A stretch of 22,349 nt of DNA from Bacteroidales bacterium (lineage in GTDB: Bacteria; Bacteroidota; Bacteroidia; Bacteroidales; F082): contig JALNZU010000046.1 in the NCBI GenBank assembly GCA_023229245.1, positions 1 to 22,349 of the forward strand, written 5' to 3'. Below, piece after piece: positions 16,499 through 22,349 of the stretch. The notes beneath the pieces are model-generated. The model worked only from the letters and a program-made list of their open reading frames with translations, was not told the DNA's origin and did no database searches. The translations under genes and the position numbers were made by a program. Within the stretch, counting starts at the first letter, position 1. Each line of letters begins with the position of its first letter.

Positions 16499-17137
16499 TT
16501 AATAACTTATTTTACTGCCTATTTTTTGATACAAAAGAGTTAATCTGTCGGTTTTTATATTTACGCTATTATATGGAGTACCCTGAGATATAGATCCTCG
16601 ATACGTAGTTTGTCCTTTAAATTCAACTTTTAGTTCTTCTCCTGTCTCTGTCTCTTTGATTTCTATTTGACTTTCTGGGAAATTATAAACGTCACAGTTT
16701 GTACAGTCAGAACCAACACACAAATCTCCAACAAAAATTAGATTATCTTTTTCAAATAAATAAACATTGATAAATGAAAAATACTCTCCTTCCTGTTTCC
16801 ATATAATTACCTGTTTATTGGTTGTATTATTCTTATAAAAAAGCAATGTGTCTCCATAAAATCCGTCTGACAAATCCGTTTTGGAAATTACCTGTTCTGA
16901 CAAATTGTTTTTTTGAGAAAAGAAAGTTAAGTATTTATACCATTCTCCAGTATTAGAGTTTATTTCAGAAGTCGAAAAACTTAAGAAGTTGTATTTGTCT
17001 AATACATAGCCTATACGCTCTATTTCTTTAATATACTGCTGATGTTGTGTAGTAGCTTTGTAATCATTCTCTGTTTCATGCTTGGCAGAAGAGCAGGAAA
17101 ATACAAGTAATAAATATATGATAAAATTCATTTTCAT
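16499..17137 (-). CDS. uncharacterised lipoprotein behind an Rhs relic
   Basis: This 212-aa protein has a lipoprotein signal and lipobox V-F-S-C15, so it is membrane-anchored. The mature domain begins with a helix (about 28-50) and continues as beta-rich sequence. The string C-V-G-S-D-C-T-N-C-D-V near 145 places three cysteines close together, suggesting disulfides or a metal. No family is recognised. The ATG lies 3 nt after the stop of a 33-codon frame derived from the Rhs repeat, the position where immunity genes follow Rhs tips. It may be an orphan immunity lipoprotein whose tip was deleted; this is inference. Downstream on the same strand, a weak imperfect inverted repeat (16474-16490) followed by TTTTCTTG could end the transcript. 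Confidence 0.65.
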   Translation of the reverse strand: MKMNFIIYLLLVFSCSSAKHETENDYKATTQHQQYIKEIERIGYVLDKYNFLSFSTSEINSNTGEWYKYLTFFSQKNNLSEQVISKTDLSDGFYGDTLLFYKNNTTNKQVIIWKQEGEYFSFINVYLFEKDNLIFVGDLCVGSDCTNCDVYNFPESQIEIKETETGEELKVEFKGQTTYRGSISQGTPYNSVNIKTDRLTLLYQKIGSKISY

Positions 17138-17140
17138 GTT

Positions 17141-17242
17141 TTATCTCCACCAACTACTAACATCTCTGCTATACAGAATCACAGAGGTAGCTTCTACTCT
17201 TAGATAGTCATTAGTTATTTTATATATATACAACCAGCTCAT
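17141..17242 (-). pseudogene. 33-codon Rhs-start relic or leader frame
   Basis: The ATG at 17242 corresponds to the Met8 codon of both Rhs tips. The frame keeps the shared peptide pattern (M-x-x-L-Y-x-Y-K-I-T-x-D-Y-L-R-V-E-A, then S-V-x-L-Y-S-R-D-V-S) and then switches to S-W-W-R and a TAA, 3 nt before the lipoprotein ATG. The Rhs core and tip are gone. The absence of stops and the tight spacing suggest it may still be translated, coupling to the lipoprotein, but a simple deletion scar explains it equally well. Confidence 0.5.
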
Positions 17243-17296
17243 TTGTTGTTTCTACGGCATAGCCTGATTTAATAGGGTAAAGATAAGGCTTTATTA
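17150..17296 (-). repeat. Rhs-linked repeat, copy 3 (core deleted)
   Basis: This copy matches the start region of both Rhs tips from the ATCTCTG hairpin arm (17162-17168, with CAGAGGT at 17182-17188) through the start codon to the conserved AATAGGGTAAAGATA block. It lacks everything after the D-V-S codons. It shares with copy 4 the variant AACCAGCTCATTTGTTG, where the Rhs copies have AACCGGTTCATTGGTG. Confidence 0.75.
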
Positions 17297-17339
17297 AGCG
17301 ATGAATTTCATAATCGCAATTAATAACGCTAAATATTTC

Positions 17340-18449
17340 TTATTGCTTCACAAATTTATGGGTTTCAACCACTCCTTTACCTTGCATGACAATGTTTAAC
17401 AGATACATGCCCGGTTTTAAATCATGTACCGGAATAAAAGAGGCTCCCTGCTGTAAGGGATGTGAAGAAATCTCAATGCCGGAAAGATTCATCAAACGCG
17501 CTTCGGCACCAATCAATCGGCACTCAACTTCCAAACGATCGCTTACCGGATTAGGACTAATGGTAACTCCTAAATCCGGCTGAAAGGTCTGAGCATTTGT
17601 AGAAGAAATGATACAATCCGGGATTTCGGTAAACTCAAGCTGACCAGAATTATTCAGCACACCACGCCAACAACGTCCATCAGGCGATTTCATGATAATA
17701 CCGCGATTGATGTCTTCAATGAAGATATCACCATCCTTGACTTGAAATTTAGCCATAGGATCTTCGCTTCCTACTCCAATATTTCCGGTTTCAGCATTGA
17801 TAAACATGCGGGTATTCGTAGTACCGGTTACAATCGATAAAGACTGATTTTGCGAACTAGTACCAATAACAGCTTGACCGCCAGCCATTAAAATACTACT
17901 TCTTTTGTTACTACCGGTAGTCTCAAGCAGTAAACTGGCATCTTCATATTGATCTGCCCTAATGTGTAGCTTAGCCTGTGGATCGGTTACATTGCCAATA
18001 CCTATTTTACCCGTGCTATTTACACCATTTGATGGACCAACAAAAAAAGTTGGTTTGGTGGAGCCAAAACCAATCATAAGTGAGTGCCTTTGTGTATTAA
18101 CCAAAGGATCATCTAAGCTAAAACCAGTCCCTAATACCCCGGAAGCTGTACCCCAGGTACGAACAAACTGACCAATTGCAAAAGAGCCTGTTCCGTCAGC
18201 TCGAACCCTATTGCCAAATGCCAAAGATGCCCCGCCATTTGCCTCTGACAAAATACCTCCGGCAAATGCATAATGGCCTGTAGCTTTTGAATATCGTCCT
18301 ACTGCACTTGAAAACCAACCAGTGGTCGTTGTACTATCACATTCCACACATTGTCCATAGCCTTGTTGCAGGCCAGTTAGAAGCAATAAAAAACCAACAG
18401 CAGCTTTTAGCATGCCGCGGCTGAGACGGTGTTGAATAAAATGTTTCAT
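17340..18449 (-). CDS. T9SS cargo with YadA-like head repeats
   Basis: This 369-aa protein has a signal peptide ending at G-Y-G-Q (residue 33). At about 45-130 it has short degenerate repeats (S-A-V-G, Y-A-F-A-G-G, S-L-A-F-G, S-F-A-I-G, S-L-M-I-G) like the left-handed roll of YadA-type adhesin heads. Then come I-G-I-G (149-152) and I-G-V-G (224-227), each followed within a few residues by a D-P-x-A-K block (DPQAKLHI and DPMAKFQV), as in phage-tail and adhesin stalk proteins. It ends in a T9SS type A sorting domain from about 296 (I-S-P-N-P-V-S-D-R-L to H-K-F-V-K-Q). It should be exported and anchored on the cell surface, perhaps as an adhesin. It overlaps the upstream cargo gene by ATGA, so both are one operon. 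Confidence 0.85.
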   Translation of the reverse strand: MKHFIQHRLSRGMLKAAVGFLLLLTGLQQGYGQCVECDSTTTTGWFSSAVGRYSKATGHYAFAGGILSEANGGASLAFGNRVRADGTGSFAIGQFVRTWGTASGVLGTGFSLDDPLVNTQRHSLMIGFGSTKPTFFVGPSNGVNSTGKIGIGNVTDPQAKLHIRADQYEDASLLLETTGSNKRSSILMAGGQAVIGTSSQNQSLSIVTGTTNTRMFINAETGNIGVGSEDPMAKFQVKDGDIFIEDINRGIIMKSPDGRCWRGVLNNSGQLEFTEIPDCIISSTNAQTFQPDLGVTISPNPVSDRLEVECRLIGAEARLMNLSGIEISSHPLQQGASFIPVHDLKPGMYLLNIVMQGKGVVETHKFVKQ

Positions 18450-19918
18450 TGTTTTATGATTTTAAAGTTTTCGATATGCTTGCTTTCATTGTTTGAAACA
18501 GTGGCTATATACATTCCTGAAGGCAGATGCCGGATATCAAGCTGGTTGACACCATCGTTAAGCCGACGCTGTAAAATGATTTGACCCTTCATATCCCTGA
18601 GCAACAAGGTGCAATCGGTGTTCCTGGTCTGAATAGCTAACCTGTCGGTAGCCGGCAAAGGTCCTATACGCACTTCCTGCCCTACAGCCATTTGCTCACT
18701 GCTGCCTGTTACCACATCAGCTAAACTTACTTTTTGTAGATAGGTATCATGAGAGGTAGATACTGGTGTTTCATCGCAAATCCCACTTATCAGGCAACCG
18801 CCATCTGATGTGGCCAATAAATCAAAAAGCCAATAGCGACGGTCCCCCTGAGAAACTTTACTGCCTTTAAGGTTGAGGTTTAAATCAAACACATAAAATC
18901 TTATATCCTCAATGCCTGATATACCAGGAATACCTGGAGGGAGTGCCACAAAGGTTGACACCCAGATATGATCCTCATTTATGAATCCCATGCCATTATC
19001 AACTGGAATATTCACTTCATCCTCATCATATATCACTATATTGTCCAACAAATCAAAATTGTTGTTATACAACCGCATTTCAAATCCGTTCACGTATGTA
19101 TTTCCTACTTTATACAGTTTATGCGCCATAATAAAATTGCCATCCTGCAACCTTTTCACACTCAGGGGTGTATTGGTGAAGGCGCTTTCGTTGGTGGGGA
19201 AATTGCCGCAACCAAGATAATTGAAATCCAGGTCAAACTTTGCCCAATCATAAGCATAAGGAAGGGATAAACTGCCGATTAAATAAAAGGCAGTACTATC
19301 CTCGTTGAAGAAAAGTTCACTCCCCTCGGTGCTATCTATAAAGTTGTAGAATATTTTGTGGGATATTCGATTACCGTTAAAATCATATTTAGCAAAAAAG
19401 GGGCAATGTGTGTAACCTTCAATGGCGGTATCAGCCACACCTTGAAGGATGATCTCGTTCATGGGGCTGATGAGGTAGTTTTTAATCCTGAAGCTTGTAT
19501 TGCCATTAGTGGCCGGCAGGCTGTCATACACTTCCTGTACCAAATCAAGATCAGGCGTTATTTCCCTGAAATATAGATGGTTTAAATATCCGTCAGAAAT
19601 ATTTCGAACAATATTACCAACACACAGCAAGTTCCCGTTGTCTTTTTTGAATATAAGACTGAGGTAATTGATAGTGTCTTGCTTTGGATACCATTCGGTT
19701 TGCAATATTTCACCTTCAAAGCTTATTCTATTGATATAAGATGAAGTATTATCGGACACATTTCTAAAACCCACTGCATAATAGGTATTTTGGTATTCAG
19801 TGGAGTGGATGTTCCATTCCGTTACATTTTGATCGCCAATTCTTAACTCGAATGACTGCTGGGCATTAACAAACTGAATGGTAATAAAAAAGAAAAATAT
19901 AAAGATTAAATGTCTCAT
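18446..19918 (-). CDS. T9SS cargo protein, beta-propeller-like
   Basis: Read from the ATG at 19918 (490 aa). The open frame continues 49 codons upstream, but only this start gives a signal peptide (M-R-H-L-I-F-I-F-F-F-F-I to V-N-A-Q), and the extension overlaps the remnant of another gene. The mature protein has repeated strand patterns with periodic aromatic and G/D turns (for example G-N-L-L-C-V-G, F-Y-L-I-G-S-L, G-C-L-I-S-G-I-C), suggesting propeller blades as in Bacteroidota secreted proteins. It ends in a T9SS sorting domain (I-G-P-L-P-A-T-D-R-L to F-K-I-I-K-Q), related to that of the next gene. The start follows the remnant's stop by 11 nt. Its role is unknown. Confidence 0.8.
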   Translation of the reverse strand: MRHLIFIFFFFITIQFVNAQQSFELRIGDQNVTEWNIHSTEYQNTYYAVGFRNVSDNTSSYINRISFEGEILQTEWYPKQDTINYLSLIFKKDNGNLLCVGNIVRNISDGYLNHLYFREITPDLDLVQEVYDSLPATNGNTSFRIKNYLISPMNEIILQGVADTAIEGYTHCPFFAKYDFNGNRISHKIFYNFIDSTEGSELFFNEDSTAFYLIGSLSLPYAYDWAKFDLDFNYLGCGNFPTNESAFTNTPLSVKRLQDGNFIMAHKLYKVGNTYVNGFEMRLYNNNFDLLDNIVIYDEDEVNIPVDNGMGFINEDHIWVSTFVALPPGIPGISGIEDIRFYVFDLNLNLKGSKVSQGDRRYWLFDLLATSDGGCLISGICDETPVSTSHDTYLQKVSLADVVTGSSEQMAVGQEVRIGPLPATDRLAIQTRNTDCTLLLRDMKGQIILQRRLNDGVNQLDIRHLPSGMYIATVSNNESKHIENFKIIKQ

Positions 19919-19929
19919 ATCAATGAGTA

Positions 19930-20061
19930 TTAAAGCTCTGATGCTTGGCCACCGTCCATATAATGCACCTTGATGCCGTACTGAAATGTACCTTTGGATG
20001 TGATATTGGTCAGCGGTAATTTGCTTAAATCGAATAAAATTGAGGAAAATTTTAATTTTGT
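19930..20061 (-). pseudogene. 3' remnant of an upstream gene
   Basis: On the minus strand, in a frame different from the cargo gene, a 43-codon open stretch ends with TAA at 19930-19932. It reads like a natural protein end (F-D-L-S-K-L-P-L-T-N-I, then G-T-F-Q-Y-G-I-K-V-H-Y-M-D-G-G). There is no start codon at its head, and a TGA at 20062-20064 cuts it off. The 11-nt gap to the cargo ATG is what an operon partner would show. I take it as the tail of a deleted gene; its family is unknown. Confidence 0.45.
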
Positions 20062-20065
20062 TCAT

Positions 20066-20935
20066 AATTCAATCTTTTGGCTTAGAATAATATTCTGGTT
20101 TCAAATATACGACTGTATTCGTAAAGAAGTCATGCACGCATGTACAAATTGGCTTTTTTGAATAACTTTAAATAGGAATCTCAATGATTCTTAAGATTTT
20201 ACTGATGTTGTTGTCATTTCTTTCTTTTCTTCTTAACCGGCTCATAACTTAAATTATTTTAATCCATTTTTTTCACATAAGAGACTATCCTATTTTTTAG
20301 ATCAAGGGTAATCTGTGTGTTGACCTTCTATACATTAATACCATTTCACCCCTAAATCTAACCACCTAAAATCGTTTTTTTTTGAAAAAAATTCAATTTA
20401 ATTTTTAATATATTGAATATCAACAATATAAAATTTCATTTTTTTTGATATATTTTGATATATTTTTCTACAGATAGGGTTAAAAGCTTGCCTATGTAAC
20501 AATTTTCCTGGGAAAAAAGGCAACCAATAGCAGCCGGATTTAAAGATTTTTTCCCTACTTCAAGGATATAGCGATTTACTGTCAAATTCATCTGTGAGGC
20601 CGGAAAAAGGATCAGACAAAGTAAGCAATGCAAGCTTTGCCTTTATACTGATCGACCGTACGATTAGATGTCTTTGTGCAGAGTATAAGCGTTTTACAAA
20701 ACAAACAAGCTTATCTGATAGGGCAAAATATGTCCTGTCGTGAAAAAAAGTAAACACCTCAGGTTTTTTCTCTTAATATCCGGTTATATTTCTGGTTTTT
20801 TATTTATTTGTACAAGTCTTTTGTTAAAATAATTGCAAGCGATGTGCATTTTTATATGCAAAAGTTTTGAATTAGTTGCAGGACTAAGGTATTAGTACCA
20901 AGTGACATAATGTGAATCTAAAGGATTAAAAAAAC
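20066..20935. other. 870-bp AT-rich gene-poor region
   Basis: No gene can be supported. It holds a CATGC-AC-GCATG palindrome at 20131-20142, a T-rich part with tandem TTTTGATATA near 20440-20465, and a start-less open frame on + from 20531 to a TGA at 20741-20743. A small hairpin, TGCAT with ATGCA, lies near 20846-20862. The promoter of the T9SS operon and that of the DUF4256 gene should lie here, but no good TAnnTTTG box was found. Confidence 0.4.
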
Positions 20936-21493
20936 ATGAATAATAAAATTATTGACAGCGAAAAGGAGAATCTTCTGGAAACTTTGAAACTTCGTTTTGA
21001 GAAAAATGAATCTAAGCATAAAAACATCCAATGGAGCGAAGTAGAGGCTAAACTTAAAGAGCACCCAAACAAATTATGGTCTATACATGCAATGGAAATA
21101 ACAGGTGGCGAGCCAGATGTTATCGGCTACGACAAGCTTGAAGATGCATTCATTTTTTGCGACTGTTCAACCGAAAGCCCCAAAAATAGAAGAAGTCTAT
21201 GCTATGATCACAAGGCCTTGGAGTTGAGAAAAGAACATAAACCAAAAAATAGCGCTGTGACTATGGCTTACGAAATGGGTATTGAACTGTTAGATGAAGA
21301 ACAATACAGTTATTTACAGTCATTAGGAAATTTTGACACGAAAACATCAAGCTGGTTAAAGACACCAAAAAATGTAAGAGAAGCAGGCGGTGCAATATTT
21401 GGTGACTTTCGGTTTGGACGCGTGTTTTATTACCATAATAGTGCGGAATCCTATTATGCCGCCAGAGGTTTTAGAGGACTATTAAAAGTGTAG
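20936..21493 (+). CDS. DUF4256 family protein
   Basis: This 185-aa cytoplasmic protein (no signal peptide) matches the DUF4256 pattern along its length: L-E-T-L-K-L-R-F near 15, M-E-I-T-G-G-E-P-D-V near 53-62, D-C-S-T-E-S-P-K-N-R-R-S-L-C-Y-D near 76-91, A-Y-E-M-G-I-E-L-L near 111-119, L-G-N-F-D-T-K-T-S-S-W and the C-terminal Y-H-N-S-A-E-S-Y-Y-A-A-R-G-F-R-G. The length is normal and the gene looks intact. The family has no established function. It stands alone, and a hairpin about 90 nt downstream probably ends its transcript. Confidence 0.88.
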   Translation: MNNKIIDSEKENLLETLKLRFEKNESKHKNIQWSEVEAKLKEHPNKLWSIHAMEITGGEPDVIGYDKLEDAFIFCDCSTESPKNRRSLCYDHKALELRKEHKPKNSAVTMAYEMGIELLDEEQYSYLQSLGNFDTKTSSWLKTPKNVREAGGAIFGDFRFGRVFYYHNSAESYYAARGFRGLLKV

Positions 21494-21583
21494 CAATAGA
21501 ATAAAAATAGTAATATTGAAGCAGACAGCAAAGAATCTGCTGATTCGAAACAGCATAGAAAACATTTCTCATTTTAAATTGTT

Positions 21584-21621
21584 AAAAGACCTGTAATGAA
21601 ACAAAAAATATCAGGTTTTTT
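21584..21621 (+). terminator. Rho-independent terminator of the DUF4256 gene
   Basis: AAAAGACCTG at 21584-21593 pairs with CAGGTTTTTT at 21612-21621, with one G-U pair. The stem is thus extended by an A-tract facing the T-run, as in bidirectional terminators. It lies 91 nt after the DUF4256 stop. Confidence 0.55.
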
Positions 21622-21727
21622 CATGTTGCAGCTATCAGTATTGGAATTTGATGATGAGCAACAAAGTAGTTACACCAGATAATTTTTTTAAAAATTGTTT
21701 AATAGGATTGTATAAATTTTCAAGTGT

Positions 21728-22024
21728 ATGAGAAAAGAGAACGCTACTCTATCGAAAGATTATTGGGCATCCGATCGCACACATATGGCTAACCAACGTA
21801 CCCTTTTAGCCTATATACGGACAGCTTTCATGCTGTTAGCCAGTGGAGTATCATTGATAAAATTCCTTGATGTAGGAGAATTTTTGCATTGGCTTGGAAT
21901 TCTGTTGATACCAGGTTCTTTTGTTTTCTTAGGAATAGGGATTTATGTCTATCTGAAAATTGACAGACATGTGAGGAGCTTTTCCGAAAAGCCTAAACCG
22001 GAAGACAATAATGAAGATTACTGA
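21728..22024 (+). CDS. DUF202 (YidH-like) inner-membrane protein
   Basis: This 98-aa protein has the DUF202 signature A-N-Q-R-T-L-L-A-Y-I-R-T-A in its first half. One hydrophobic helix follows at about 34-50 (F-M-L-L-A-S-G-V-S-L-I) and a second at about 53-75 (W-L-G-I-L-L-I-P-G-S-F-V-F-L-G-I-G-I-Y-V-Y), then an acidic tail. It is a small inner-membrane protein of unknown function. The start ATG follows an AT-rich stretch with TAAATTTT, one base off a -7 box. It is separated from the DUF4256 gene by the terminator hairpin, so it is probably an independent unit. Confidence 0.85.
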   Translation: MRKENATLSKDYWASDRTHMANQRTLLAYIRTAFMLLASGVSLIKFLDVGEFLHWLGILLIPGSFVFLGIGIYVYLKIDRHVRSFSEKPKPEDNNEDY

Positions 22025-22349
22025 TCTTTCTACTCTGAATAAAAAAATCTATTTGTCGTTTTCAGAAAAGCTTATTTTAAATAATAAATAATACGCAGTA
22101 ATTCAATTAGAAACAATTAAATTAGATGTTTTATTAACATGAAATGTGTAAATTCCTAATTGATTGCGATTAAACAATATTTGATGAGATATTTATTATT
22201 TCCTTTCGTCTATCTTCATACTTAGCCTGTTTAATTCACAAACCTACAATTTACTTTCAAATCACACCATTTTCCCCTTTTGAATTTTGGATTTAGGCCC
22301 GAATCTAGCGGAAATCAAGGTTAAACAGTTATTTCTCGAAATTTTAGAC
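22025..22349. other. gene-free AT-rich end of the window
   Basis: No open frame with coding character runs into the window edge. An imperfect TCTGAA and TTCAGA pair shortly after the DUF202 stop, followed by an AAAAGCTTATTTT stretch, may be a weak terminator. Nothing else is recognised. Confidence 0.3.

Noticed and set aside
19919..20065. N-terminal extension of the T9SS cargo protein
   Set aside because: The extension is not hydrophobic, would bury the signal peptide, and is explained by another gene's tail in a different frame.
20131..20142. CATGC-AC-GCATG palindrome as an operator
   Set aside because: It is a single short palindrome far from any start, without a second copy or an adjacent promoter box.
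20531..20743. Open frame of 70 codons on + in the gene-poor region
   Set aside because: It has no usable start codon and no recognisable motif, and overlapping frames on the other strand are equally open.
20436..20757. Two overlapping small minus-strand frames of about 65 codons
   Set aside because: They overlap each other in AT-rich DNA and show no domain, signal peptide or promoter.

Overview
The window comes from a member of the Bacteroidota. Several features support this. Two secreted proteins carry type IX secretion (T9SS) C-terminal sorting domains. There is a TonB-type outer-membrane receptor with a carboxypeptidase-regulatory-like N-terminus, several lipoproteins and signal-peptide outer-membrane barrels. 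Shine-Dalgarno sequences are rare, and TAnnTTTG-type -7 promoter motifs stand before some genes. I cannot name genus or species.

Left part (1-9676), an ordinary chromosomal backbone: an SRPBCC/GyrI-like protein, a GT4 glycosyltransferase and an NCS2 purine permease on +. A PatB/MalY-like C-S lyase abuts an M23 peptidase on -. A 4-nt-overlapping lipoprotein and barrel pair is on -, and a DUF2490-like barrel is on +.

Middle part (9677-17340), a minus-strand accessory island of Rhs debris. Two orphan Rhs C-terminal tips (13099-13755 and 15021-16298) share about 440-490 bp of near-identical DNA. That DNA covers the end of the Rhs core plus upstream non-coding sequence. The tips then diverge exactly after the D-P-D-G-E end of the core. 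One ends in a papain/C39-like cysteine peptidase with Gln276, Cys282, His370 and Asn399, followed 11 nt later by a secreted 212-aa protein (candidate immunity protein). The other has a short, probably truncated tip and overlaps by ATGA a TPR lipoprotein, which is followed 2 nt later by a TonB receptor. Two further relics of the same repeat lie at about 17150-17296 (directly before another lipoprotein gene) and 9846-9886. All four copies keep an ATG followed by a related peptide start (N/S-R/W-L/F-Y-T/I-Y-K). An IS1634-like transposase fragment separates the two tips. No full-length Rhs protein is in the window, so this looks like a store of Rhs tip and partner cassettes or the remains of one.

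Right part (17340-22349): two overlapping T9SS cargo genes on -, one of them joining a YadA-like head to a T9SS tail. They lie behind the 3' remnant of a lost upstream gene. A long AT-rich gene-poor gap follows, then a DUF4256 protein and a DUF202 membrane protein on +.
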